A stretch of DNA of 64,000 bases from Ligustrum vulgare (Eukaryota > Streptophyta > Magnoliopsida > Lamiales > Oleaceae), in the NCBI GenBank assembly GCA_963555705.1, contig OY743174.1, forward strand, positions 57,992,234 to 58,056,233. The letters run 5' to 3'. Below are positions 1-10,905 of the stretch, piece after piece. The position numbers were made by a program, and so were the translations under genes. The notes under the pieces are model-generated. The model did no database searches and was not told the origin of the DNA. It saw nothing but the letters and a program-made list of their open reading frames with translations. Positions within the stretch are counted from its first letter, which is position 1, and each line of letters starts with the position of its first letter.

Positions 1-917
1 TATTATGTGATGCTAAAAGCAACAATTTTACAATTCTGATGAGCAACTTTTCATTTGTTTAATCTCTAAATAAATGGAACCTATTTTCCAAGTGGAAGAA
101 AAAGGGAGAGAATGGGCCCTCTAGTCATTGTATCAAATTTAACATGCCACCAAATTTTAAGAATATGGATAAGATTTAGTAAAGTCAAATCCAAATGGAC
201 AAGAATAATGTCCGGCAGAAACCTTGTTTTTTTTGTCTGTGCTGTTAGATTAGGAGCCCATTCTTCACGAATAAAAATGTCAATAGTATTCAAACTTGGC
301 TTGGTGTGATTTGAGACTGCGACTCATCGTGAAAGGCGATGAATGAAAAATAATAATAATAATAACATGTTAGGTTCTGTTTGTTAAAAATTTTATATTT
401 AAAAATATTTTTTATATAAAATATGTTGTTGAAAAGTAAATAGAGAAAATAAGTATGATTAAAAAATGTAATTCTAGGAATTGTGTTGTTAAAAATATGT
501 TTAAAAATACTTTTGCCAAATTGAGGTTAGTATTAATAGAAGTTTATGTAACAGAAGCTTTACGTTGATGAAACGTGAATCTTAAATTTTCATAGTCCGA
601 TAAACTTTCTTGAACTCAATCCAGCTTTAGTTGATGTGCTACTCCATTAACTTTTCGATCGATAGATAGGTATAGATAGAGATGCACATAAATTTCATTA
701 ATCAAAACATAAGCCAAATGAATGACTATTGCTAAAAGTGGCAATCAATGTCCCTTGTACTCTATTCTTTCACTAATTTGATGAGAGCGTACTGCAACTT
801 TCTATTGCTATAGAAATTTGAGAGTTCACCTTTATAAAGGAGGGTTATGTTATCCATTTTAATGAAGGTAAAATATATATGTTTAAAATTGGTAAATGTA
901 AAATTTTTCTGTCCATA
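1..917. other. Intergenic, AT-rich, no gene
   Basis: I see no coding region here. The short open frames have no recognisable motif and overlap on both strands. Positions 361-510 resemble a worn copy of the GTTTGGT-ended repeat family seen later in the window. The last 77 bases are one arm of an 80-bp inverted repeat that continues inside the adjacent CACTA element. Confidence 0.6.
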
Positions 918-920
918 CAC
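841..920 (+). repeat. 80-bp inverted repeat, outer arm
   Basis: By eye this 80-bp stretch is the exact reverse complement of 1155-1234. The outer arm is host flank plus the first three bases (CAC) of the CACTA element. The partner lies inside the element, so the flank has been copied inward in inverted orientation. Confidence 0.92.
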
Positions 921-940
921 TACAACAAAAAAGGGCTTTT

Positions 941-1284
941 GCAACACTTGAATTGCAACATTCGGCAGTTGAGTGTTGCTAAAGAGACATATCGCAACAT
1001 TTTAAGAAGTGAATGTTGCGATTGGTGTTAACAATTGAGCTTTAGCAACATTTGTCAAGTGAATGTTGCAAAAGAGACTCATTTACAACATTTATTGAAT
1101 GTTGCAAAAGAGTTCAACATTTTGCAACGTTTTTTAAACGTTGCAAAAGGGTACGTGTATGGACAGAAAAATTTTACATTTACCAATTTTAAACATATAT
1201 ATTTTACCTTCATTAAAATGGATAACATAACCCTTTTGCAACGTTTGGTACCTTTTGCAACGTTTTAAACGTTGCAAAAGGGGT
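941..1284. repeat. Left subterminal repeat block of the CACTA element
   Basis: The block has repeated half-sites GCAAC and GTTGC in both orientations, often paired as small palindromes around TTTAAA-like centres and followed by AAAAGGG. This is the usual arrangement of transposase-binding repeats near CACTA ends. It is interrupted by the inverted flank copy at 1155-1234. Confidence 0.75.
1155..1234 (-). repeat. 80-bp inverted repeat, inner arm inside the CACTA end
   Basis: This is the perfect reverse complement of 841-920. It splits the left subterminal repeat block of the CACTA element: GCAAC/GTTGC units lie on both sides (941-1154 and 1235-1280). The absence of mismatches implies a recent event or an assembly artefact. 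Confidence 0.92.
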
Positions 1285-1364
1285 ACAAGTTGCCTAAATT
1301 ACCAATTTATGAGAGATGAGGGACTAAATTGAAAATTACCAAAACTTAAACAATTTAAACCTAA

Positions 1365-1920
1365 ATCCTCACTCTCATCTCTCTCTATCTCACGCCTCTC
1401 TCACCCTCTCGCTCGCCTGGGCTCTCTCTGCCTCGTCTCTCTCTGCGCTCTCTCTGTCTCTCGCCTCACCGAACCTCTCCCGACCACGACCCAACCACCA
1501 CACCACCAACCTCGCGGTAAGGAGCTCCCTCTCGCACGCACTGACCCAAGCTTAAAGGCCCTAAATCTGCCCGAGTCTTCATTTCCGTTTCTTCCTTTCC
1601 TCTGATTCCGAAAGAGAGACTGAAACTCTCAGCTGAAGCTCCGCCCTAAGCCCTTCAGCTTCGCTGCTTCAGGCTTCAACTTCAACTCCGCCGACCGCCA
1701 CCGCCGGTCCGCCATCCGCCGCACGCAGCTTCGGTCGCTGCCTCGCCAGCTCCAGCGCAAGCAGCAGTGCAGGGCGCGCAGGCGCGCCGCGCGCAGCTCC
1801 CCAGGCAGGTCGCCGGCCGCCGGACCTGACTAGTCCTGACTGAGGTAGTGAGGTTCTTCTTCTTCACTTCTTCTGCTTGACTCTGCCGTCTGCCTGCTTG
1901 GCTGCTTCATTCAGTTCTTC
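1365..1920. other. GC-rich interior block of the CACTA element
   Basis: This is an island of GC- and CT-rich sequence in an AT-rich element. It begins with a pyrimidine-rich run and ends around a GCGCGC-rich core (about 1770-1800). It resembles a plant 5' UTR or first exon, but no reading frame with a recognisable protein is visible. It may be the leader of a lost transposase gene or a captured host fragment. Confidence 0.4.
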
Positions 1921-4020
1921 TTCTGCTCCAAATGCGAAATGCCAATATTAGTAACTAATTGCAAATAATTTGTTATTTGTAAATTGTAATTGCTACTGCT
2001 TACTGCTAGTTTAAACTTTAATCAGTTAATGTTATATTGTTATTAACTTATAACTTATACTTATTTATGAATTATGTTAATATCAATTTGAAATTGCTGC
2101 AGGCAGAGAATGAATTAGAAATTAGAAATTTCAAATTTGGATATCTAAATTTAATTTGATATTGAATTTTTGAATTGAGAATGTGATATTAAGATTTTTT
2201 AATTTGAGAATGTGATTATAATCATTAGATAATTTGAGAATGTGATATTGATTTTTAATTTTTCAATTGAGAATGTGACATTAGAATGTGATTTTTAATT
2301 TGAGTATTGATTAACTTCGTTGCAACTTAGCTGCAAAATGGAATGACACAAATTAAGAAATAAGAAGTATCTGCAACAATTTTGTTTAGATCATTGTTGT
2401 CCGAGTTTTTGATATACTATTTATTTTTGTTTCTTCTACTATCTATGCAAATGTTATTGGATTAGAAGATAATATTTCTCTCAACCTGAAGCAAAATTTT
2501 TGTGTTTGATTTTTTTTACTTTAACCTGCAAGAATGGAACTAACCAAGATTTGCAATTGTAGCAGGTTAGTGCTAAGTTGCTTGATTAATAATTCTTCAA
2601 TGCGTGGAAATTGATCAGTTGACTGCGACTGCAAGCCTGCGAGGTTAGTGTAATGAGAATGTGATTTTGAGATTTGAAATTGATTTTAGAATGTGAGTTT
2701 TTGGTGATTGTGAAGTTTCAATGGATTTTTGGCATTTATTAGAATATGTGTACCGACTACTTTGCATTTGACTTAGGCTTTGATTTTGTTTTAGAACTTA
2801 GGTTTTTAGAATGTGATTTGTGAAAAGTGATATTAATATTATGTAAATGTGTATAGAATATTATATTTATTGATTTTTGTGTATAGAGAATGTAACTAGT
2901 ATTATTATTATTTGTGAGGTGATCATCATTTATGCTTGATTGAGTGGTTGTATATGTTGAAAGAGGAGTTACTGGTAACATAGGCGTAAAATGTCCAATC
3001 AAGGACCCGTTTGGCTAGTCGCTTGGAGCAAATATTCTTGTTAGATATTTGGGTCAGGTAACGGAATTGCATATTCATGTCTGATTGATCATTCTTCTCA
3101 AGTTCTAATGGTTATGGCTATATATAAATCCTTGTTTATGCAACTCTTTGTGATGATCTAAATAATTTAATTAAATACTGCAGTTTTCCCTTTGTTTATG
3201 CAACTCTTTGCGATGATCTAAAGGATAAAAATGAAATTGAGGAGTTAGGGATTGATGTTGGAAGTTGTTTGAGGTGTTGGTTTGATTTTTAAATTATTAT
3301 GTTGGTTATGATATTTTTTTACAGGTTGACTAAGTCCAATTTATAGGGGAGGTTCTGTCGAAATTTCTATAGAATTTTTTACAATAGAAGGGAAGGAGAG
3401 AGAAGTTAACGCGTCTAAGTTTAGGTTTAACACTTTGGGTGAAAGCTCATTTTCCTTGTTGGTAGATCTAGCATCTAGCTGACACTGTCATCGATGCACT
3501 TTCACGTCTCTGGTCTAGTAGATTGATTTAGGACAAGTCATATTAATTTCTATGAAATCACATTTGAAAGATATAAATGTATTTTGCTTTTAACTCTATT
3601 TTTTATTTTTTCTACCATTTATTAAGTAAAACGTGACATTCACTTATAAATTTGCTCAAATTTGTTATAGGTGTAACTTTGAAGATGGACCGAATTTTGC
3701 GATCTAAAGGTGCGGTTATATTGCGGGATGAAGTTGATATTCCCGTAGTAAAATATTTCTTTTGTCAAATGATGATGTTCTTTTGCGAATTTGTTAAACA
3801 TTATCAACACTTTCTTTCGTGGATTTGTTATTCTGTATTGTGGATTTATTAGACATTATCAAGACTTTATTTTGTATGGATTTGAAAATTCATAATGTAT
3901 TTACTTTTATTTTTTATTTAAAGTACCATTTCAATGAAGTAATTACAAAAATTTGAGTTTTATAAATAATTTGTTCAATAATATTTAAAAAAAGAAATAT
4001 ATATATATATATATATATAG
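1921..4020. other. AT-rich interior of the CACTA element, no gene seen
   Basis: No protein is recognised. The stretch 2155-2300 repeats the phrase GAGAATGTGAT several times. A block of about 31 bp starting TTTATGCAACTCTTTG near 3136 recurs near 3194. Open frames here are short and lack family motifs. Confidence 0.5.
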
Positions 4021-4412
4021 CAGCGTTCAAAAAACGTTTCAAAAGGGTCTACGGCAACACTCAATAAATGTTGCAAAAGGTTGAGTTAAAAGTTTTTTCA
4101 ACACTTTAAAAACGTTGCAAAAGGGTCTACCGCAACACTTAAAAAACGTTGCAAAAGGGTCTACCGCAACATTTAATAAACGTTGCAAAAGGGTCTACAG
4201 CAACACTTAAAAAACGTTGCAAAAGGGTCTACCGCAACACTTAATAAATGTTGCAAAATGGTCTACGGCAACACTTAAAAAACGTTGCAAAAGGTCTACC
4301 GCAACACTTAAAAAACGTTGCAAAAATTTTTTTCTCTACGGCAACACTGCGATTTGCAACACTTGCCAAACGTTGCAAAAACTTTTTGGCAACATTTTTT
4401 GAGTGTTGCAAA
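4021..4412. repeat. Right subterminal repeat block of the CACTA element, about 34-bp period
   Basis: About eleven degenerate tandem units recur with a period near 34 bp (for example GTTGC at 4148 and at 4182). Each unit carries GCAAC, an AT-rich spacer and GTTGC, then AAAAGGGTCTACC. Each unit is therefore a potential hairpin. The unit matches the left-end block, which ties both ends to one element. Confidence 0.82.
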
Positions 4413-4435
4413 AGGCTATTTTTGTTGTAGTGATA

Positions 4436-5419
4436 ATATTATTCTATTCATTCGAGAGCTTCGACGTGAATATAATCTTGATATATAAATTTTGTTATTT
4501 CAAAAATTATTTATTTTACAAATAATTAAGCAGTTCACCATTAAAAATAAGTAATTTTTAAAATAGCAAAAGTTATATAGAAAGATTATACTAGTATTGA
4601 AACTCTCGATGTATGATATAATATAAAATGGGAAATTTTAATTTTCACAAATTTTAATACGTATATTTTACTCCTCACAAAAAGAGGGTCGTCATAACCT
4701 TCTTTAGTGAGGATGAACAAATTCACACTCGGGATTTGGAGAGTTCCTCCAATGTCTATCTCCTTCAATTCTTCGAGTCAATTTCAAAAAGTAAAAAAAC
4801 TAAGAATATACATTAGGGTTTGTTGGTAGTACCGTAGCATTTATAAATTGATTTATTTATACTTTTGAGGTAAAATGTGTGTTTAAAAAGTGGAGATAAA
4901 TGTGTGTGGTTAATACTGATTTGAGAAAACTGTGTTATTTATAAATAAATCAATTATAAGAGCTTCTTTACTTATATATATATATATAATTAATTAATTT
5001 TCCTTAAATTCAATTTCAAACATACATTTCTATAAGACCGACCACTTTTCATACTTTTCAACCACACATTCTATAAAAAAAAAAAAACTTAAAATTCTCA
5101 ATTTTTTCCTAGAAAGTGCCTACACCAAACATGCTCTAAGGTTGTGTGTGATAACCTCTTATTTGCCATGGAAAATGCAAACTTTTTCCACATTTTCTCA
5201 AAATCAATTGTTTGATTGTCCAAATTTGGCCAAAAAAATATTTTCCAACCTAGAAGCTCAGATTTGCAAGGTAATTGAGGAAAATATTTGACAATGATTT
5301 TGGTGGTTTTTATTTACCGTGTCACATGTCAAATCTTTTGCGTTACGTTTGATCATTTTTATTGTTTTTTAATTAATTATTTTTTTTTAAAAAATAACAT
5401 TATTATTATTATCAAGCAC
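4436..5419. other. Intergenic with worn repeat copies
   Basis: No gene is visible. About 4816-4965 is a degenerate copy of the short GTTTGGT-ended element (the TTTATAAATTGATTTATTTA phrase, then the AAAA...TGTGTGGTTAA core). About 5140-5419 belongs to a different AT-rich repeat that runs into the tandem duplication. Confidence 0.45.
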
Positions 5420-6449
5420 AAGTATGTCAGAAAAGTTAAAGTTTTTTGATTAAAATGACTAAATTTTACTTTATTTGCCATGAAAAATAATGTCAATTAA
5501 AGAACAAAATTTAGAAAATTCTCCATTTTTTCCACGTAGAAAACTAAATCAATCAACACTTTCAATTAATATTTTACACGAAAATAATTTTCAGACAATT
5601 CAATTCATTGAAAAATATTTTCTTTACACTAATTTTTTATCATCGCAATCAAATGGATCCTAAATTGTAATGATTATGTTAAAGAGCAGAGTCTTATTGA
5701 GTTTTATAACTAACACGTTTTGTAACATTAATAAGTAGCTTTTAAACAATGCTTTAAAAAATATATTTAGTCAATTTTAAGTTGAAATTTTGTAGCTTGA
5801 GTAATTTACGTCATGCTAGATAGGAAATAACTAGTTAAGTTAAAATAAATAAAAGTTGAGCTTTATATTTTCAATAATTTTGATGAGACATTTTTTTAAA
5901 ACATTTAAAAGTGATATTGTGACATCTCATACATAAGTATGTCAGAAAAGTTAAAGTTTTTTGATTAAAATGACTAAATTTTACTTTATTTGTCATGAAA
6001 AATAATGTCAATTAAAGAACAAAATTTAGAAAATTCTCCATTTTTTTCACGTAGAAAACTAAATCAATCAACACTTTCAATTAATATTTTACACGAAAAT
6101 AATTTTCAGACAATTCAATTCATTGAAAAATATTTTCTTTCCACTAATTTTTTATCATCGCAATCAAATGGATCCTAAATTGTAATGATTATGTTAAAGA
6201 ACAGAGTCTTATTGAGTTTTATAACTAACACGTTTTGTAACATTAATAAGTAGCTTTTAAACAATGCTTTAAAAAATATATTTAGTCAATTTTAAGTTGA
6301 AATTTTGTAGCTTGAGTAATTTACGTCATGCTAGATAGGAAATAACTAGTTAAGTTAAAATAAATAAAAGTTGAGCTTTATATTTTCAATAATTTTGATG
6401 AGACATTTTTTTAAAACATTTAAAAGTGATATTGTGACATGTCATACAT
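5420..6449. repeat. 515-bp direct tandem duplication
   Basis: Two head-to-tail copies, 5420-5934 and 5935-6449, stay in register at a constant offset of 515 bp (for example AAGTATGTCAG at 5420 and 5935; GTTTTATAACTAACACG at 5701 and 6216). Only a handful of single-base differences are visible, so the duplication is fairly recent. Neither copy has a coding frame. Both contain a GGATCC site and the same AT-rich text, so the unit looks like part of an older transposon. Confidence 0.92.
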
Positions 6450-6528
6450 TCATTGAATGGTGAAAAGTAAGTGGTGAAATAGTTATTTTGACAACCCAAT
6501 GAATGTATAACATGTCACAATGTCACTT
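6424..6528. repeat. Inverted repeat (hairpin) with 32-bp arms
   Basis: The arms 6424-6455 and 6497-6528 are reverse complements with two mismatches, separated by 41 bp. The first arm is at the end of the second 515-bp copy. The similarity continues weakly outward, so this is probably the core of a MITE of about 200 bp. Confidence 0.75.
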
Positions 6529-6781
6529 AAAAATGTCTTCAAAGTCTTCTTAGAATTACTTATCTTCAAAATTATTCTATTTAACATCAACAATTTCAGG
6601 GTTAACGTGGCCAAACACGGAGATTAGCACATCTTTAATTGTGTCATCTCTGTTTGGTAATTTTATTTATTTGTATTTATAAAAAAAAATGATGTTTTTA
6701 AAATAAAATATGTGGTTAAAATGTGATTCAAGAAAATGTATGATTAAAAAGTAATTTAAAAAAATATTTGTTCTAGCCTCC

Positions 6782-6915
6782 GTTTGATAACACTATTTGA
6801 TTTATAATCTAGTTGATTTATAATTATGAGATAAAAAGTAATGGTTAAAAATTGAAGAAGGAAAACGCGTGTAGTTAAAAAGTGATTTGAGAATATTTTT
6901 TGTGAGTTATCGGAC
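6782..6915. repeat. Short GTTTGGT-ended MITE-like element
   Basis: It starts with GTTTGATAACACTATTTG and ends near TTATCGGAC, with TTTATAAT and AGTAATGGTTAAAAA phrases shared by several other copies in the window. The ends form a loose inverted pair (GTTTGGTAA / TTACCAAAC). Confidence 0.6.
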
Positions 6916-7209
6916 ACATGCTAAGTTATTATAGTGTAACATTTTATTTTTGATTTTTTTTTTATCACATTCGTATTCTAACACACAATATTTTTAATCG
7001 TATATTATTCTTAAAATCTTTCCAAAATAGCTTTTTATTGTTTTAATTTCGGATGCACTCGTTTTGTCGTGTTTTACAATTTTTCTTGATTTGAAGAAGC
7101 CCTGCAATAGATTTTTCTCCTGAAAATTAAAGAATAAAAAAATCACTATTGAGTCAGAAAAAAACAGACAGCTACCATATGTCGATGTAGCAATAAGCAA
7201 TGGATATTA

Positions 7210-7532
7210 GAGCATTTTTGATGATTTATGAATATTTTAATTCAAGTGACACTTATTAGATAATTATCTAATTAATATTGATAAAATAGATAGTAAAATT
7301 TAAAACTTATCTCCAATGATCATTATCTATAATTTTTTGTGTATACTTATATCTTCAATATTTTGTCTAGTAAGTTATCTATATCTAAACATAGTACCAG
7401 ATAATATCACCGCCACATCAGTACCACATAAACATGCAAACCAATCATTAGAGATTAAATTTTATATCACTATTTATTTTTCCTATATGATAATGTATTT
7501 TTTCTCAAATTGATAGATCATTAGAGATGCTC
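7210..7532. mobile_element. Tourist-like MITE (PIF/Harbinger type)
   Basis: The 323-bp element has terminal inverted repeats beginning GAGCAT (left GAGCATTTTTGATGAT, right end reading GAGCATCTCTAATGAT on the other strand). It is flanked by TTA on both sides (7207-7209 and 7533-7535). A TTA/TAA target duplication with GAGCATC-type ends is typical of Tourist-like MITEs. No coding capacity. Confidence 0.82.
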
Positions 7533-7535
7533 TTA

Positions 7536-8347
7536 GTCCAATACATTTCATTTTCATGCAACGAAAAGTGTTGAACAAATATCCACATACAACATCAACG
7601 GGTGACAACATAATTCTTGTCTACCATGATCGGGAGAACCGTCGTCGAACATTGAAACCCACAAAATGTTACATTACAACTACACTTTTTAAAATCTAAT
7701 ATTTATATGGGGCAACCAAGCGAACAGCCGAACATGGATATTTTGATCGCGTGTGCGCATGCAGTACATGGAGCGTGCAGCTACATCTAACTGTACTGGA
7801 TAAGAATTGAGAACCTTTCAGCCTCCATGCCAGCATTCGAATTAATCTACTTACATATTTGTTTTGACAATATAAATGACAATTTGATAATGTAAAAATG
7901 TTATTATTGTTGATTTAGACCATGTTAAGTTGAAGATTGTGCCCAATTAAATTTTGTGTTGGATTTATTTATATTTTCTAAGTAAGATGTGGGGTTAAAA
8001 ATTAATTTGAAAACTTGTGTAATTGTTGAGAGAAAATATGCATGATTAAAAAGTTATTTGAAAAATTATGTAAATTAAATTTGTTATATTTTTGTCTTTT
8101 AACCAATTAATTTGATAAATTAATTGGCTACCGAAAGGTGCTTTAAAAGATAATGTGATGTATGGAGAAAAAATTGTACAATATAAATTAATTGTTATCC
8201 TCATTGTGACACTCATCATTAATAACTTAGTCAGCATCCCCCAATAAAATGCGTCCACCTTTCCCTCCAGTATCATTCTCTCCACTTGTCTACAAACAAT
8301 AGCTATTATTAAGATCTTGTGTCCACCAACTCGTGTAATTTGCCTCC
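7536..8347. other. Intergenic, no gene seen
   Basis: This AT-rich stretch has no convincing gene. The longest minus-strand open frame here (8046-8423) has no recognisable motif and runs into the repeat cluster that follows. Confidence 0.5.
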
Positions 8348-8844
8348 GTTTGATAACATTGTTTACCATTTGTTCGGCGGCGGAAGTTGGGAAAAAAATT
8401 GGGGTTTTCACTGTAGCGCACATATCTCGAGGATATTTGAGGGTTAAAAATTGGGGAGAAAAAAAATTTGTTGTTAAAAAGTTGTATTAAAAAAAAAAAA
8501 AAAAAACTAGTTTATAAACTAGTTACCGAACACAGACTTAGTTTATAAATTAATTTATTTATGATTTTTTGATAAAAAGTTGTGGTTGAAAATTAAAGAA
8601 AAAAAATATTTTATTAAAAAGTAATTTAAAAAATTATATTATTTATATATTTATTTATAAATCAAGAAAAGTAAACCTCCGTTTGGTAACACTGTTTGGT
8701 TTATAAACTGGTTTATTTATAATTTTGAGGTAAAAAGTAGTGGTTGAAAATTGGAGAGAGAAAAATGTGTGGTTATAAAGTGGTTTGGAAAATTGTGTGG
8801 TTTATAAATTGGTTTATAAACCAAAAAAAGTACGTTTACCAAAC
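8348..8844. repeat. Three adjoining copies of the GTTTGGT-ended element
   Basis: Three related units sit side by side: about 8348-8531, 8537-8672 and 8681-8844. The last is the best preserved (164 bp): it starts GTTTGGTAACACTG and ends GTTTACCAAAC, with GGTTTATAAAC near both ends as inverted repeats. Shared internal phrases are TTTTGAGGTAAAAAGTAG and GTGGTTGAAAATTGGAGA. The first unit is disrupted by unrelated GC-rich bases around 8370-8440. Confidence 0.7.
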
Positions 8845-9052
8845 AAGACGTAAATTTACGAAACACTTACTCCACACGATTTTGAACCAATGATCCGCAC
8901 TGCATGGAATTGTATACAATGGAAATGTAGCACCTTCCCTTTCCTCCTCGCTCTCTAAAAATACTGGTATCTCTATACAAATCTGGAATTAAAAAGGCAT
9001 TGGGAATTCCCCTCGTCTGCTCTCTGAGCTGCCATTTTCGTTAAATACACAA

Positions 9053-10905
9053 ATGGGTGCAAATGCATCTTCTATGCCGGGGGAACCAAATGGGCCGATG
9101 AGGCCCAAACTGGAGGATATACCGGAATCCTGTATGGCTCTGGTTCTCGCCTACTTGGACCCGCCGGAGATTGCCAAGCTGGCACGGATCAACCGGGCTT
9201 TCCGGGCTGCCGCCTCCTCGGATTTCATCTGGGTCCCCAAATTTCCTTCCAACTACACCTTTATTCTCAGCAAACTGCCTGATCAAGGACTGATTACAAT
9301 GGATAAAAAGGATATTTATGCAAGGCTCTGCAGACCCAACCCATTTGACGGTGGCACAAAGGTTTGCTTGTTCAAATTCTTATTTGTTTTGCCTTTATGG
9401 TCCTGGCCCTGGACTGGAAAATTTAATATTTTTTATCGTTTGTTTGCGGGAATAGGAATTTTGGATAGATAAGAGAACAGGAGGGACATATTTGTCGATT
9501 TCCTCAAAGGCGATGGCGATTACGGGTATAGATGATCGGAGATATTGGAATCACATTCAAACAGATGAATCTAGGTGGGTATTTTAAACGACCGCGTATT
9601 TGTTTGGTTGATTAGCACATCTATGCACAAATTGTCAGAAAATTTGAATAAATTGCTTTTATTCAAAGAAAACTTTCATATTTGCGCGAGATTTTCTTCA
9701 TAATTGTTTTATGATTCATGGGATTCAAATTTCCAAGTTAAAAAGGTTGTATCTTGATTGAAAATAGATCGAGTTTCCTTCAAATTTGACGGTTCACATT
9801 CTTTAGTTTCTGAAGCCTCCAAATATTAGGGATCAGAAGAACTGGAAGAAGGAATACCAAAACTTATATATAATTCTGAGTTTCTGTAAAATATGGTAAA
9901 ATGTTGAATTGAAAATTAGTTGGAAAGAATGTCATTGTAGGCAGTCTGGAGATGGGGGTTGAATTCTTGTCCCTATCCAGGTTTGAAATTAGTTCTTCCT
10001 TTTAATCTGTTCACTTTAATTCTGGTTTCAATGGTTAGATCCAGCATCGAGTCACAGTACTCACATCGAAAGATCAAGAATCTTTACTGTCCAACAGATA
10101 GACATTTAAGGGATCCGGAGACAAAAGATTTATTCAAAGATATGGGTTGGTGTAGGAGATGATGGTCTGCTAGCTCTAACGTAGCTCTGCCTCCACCTTT
10201 TGTATGGTGGCTAGTTAGTGAATTTGCTCGATATTTTTATAAAATTAACTTGTTTGTATTAAAGTTGCAACTTCCTCAAAAATAACGCTGCTAAATCCGG
10301 AGCAGATGAATATTTCTGTAGTTTTGATGGAGGGAAATGAATCCAGAAGCAAAGAAAACTTTCTCTAGTTTCAAATCCTTGTCATTCTATTCAGTCTTTC
10401 TATGTAATGTTTTTGAATTACTAAGCAATAGGGAACTGACTGATTTCTCGTGACATCTTCCTGTAGGTTCCAAACAATTGCACATCTTCAACAGATATGG
10501 TGGCTTGAAGTAAATGGGGACCTTGAGTTCCAGTTTCCAGCAGGGACATATAGTTTGTACTTCAGACTCAAGCTGGGACGGGTTGGCAGAAAATCAGGTC
10601 GTCGGGTCTGTAATTCAGACAACGTACATGGGTGGGACATAAAACCTGTACAATTTCAGTTGTCAACACTGGATGGGCAGCACGCTGTATCCCGGTGCAT
10701 GTTGGACAATTTTGGAAACTGGGTACACTACCACGTGGGAGATTTCGTCGTGAAGGATCCTAATGCATTGACAAAGATCAAATATTCTTTGACTCAGATC
10801 GATTGTACGCATACCAAAGGGGGTTTATGTCTAGATTCGGTTTTGATATGCCCCAGAAGCTTAGGTAAAGAGTTGTTTTTTGTAGATGAATCCTATAAAA
10901 TGTAG
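9053..10905 (+). CDS. F-box protein with PP2 lectin domain (PP2-A13-like)
   Basis: Three exons with GT-AG borders and consistent phase: 9053-9361, 9456-9574 and 10467-10905, giving 288 residues, the usual length for Arabidopsis PP2-A13 relatives. The start is the first ATG after the leader, and the protein opens MGANASS as in this subfamily. Residues about 20-65 are the F-box ([20 protein letters not shown], then [11 protein letters not shown]). The rest is the phloem protein 2 domain, with the hallmarks [46 protein letters not shown] and [13 protein letters not shown]. The family is thought to serve as SCF ubiquitin-ligase substrate receptors that may bind glycans. The frame is unbroken. I cannot separate A13 from its close paralogues (A11, A12, A15) without alignment. 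Confidence 0.93.

Larger units (their letters stand above)
918..4432. mobile_element. Non-autonomous CACTA (En/Spm) DNA transposon
   Basis: The ends are inverted: CACTACAACAAAAA begins at 918 and its reverse complement ends at 4432. The match extends imperfectly over about 33 bp, including a shared TTTTGCAACACT. The flanking trinucleotide ATA is present on both sides (915-917 and 4433-4435), the 3-bp target duplication expected for CACTA elements. Inside each end is a block of short repeats with GCAAC/GTTGC half-sites, as expected for transposase-binding subterminal regions. No transposase (TNPD- or TNPA-like) frame is visible in the 3515 bp, so the element is probably mobilised in trans or dead. 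The interior has a GC-rich block (about 1365-1920) and then an AT-rich part. Confidence 0.88.

Noticed and set aside
81..309. Overlapping frames on both strands at the window start
   Set aside because: Both are short, overlap completely and show no recognisable motif or splice context.
4021..4412. CRISPR-like array of 34-bp units
   Set aside because: The spacing units are not unique spacers; the whole unit is repeated with drift, and it lies in the subterminal region of a CACTA element in a plant genome. There are no cas genes.
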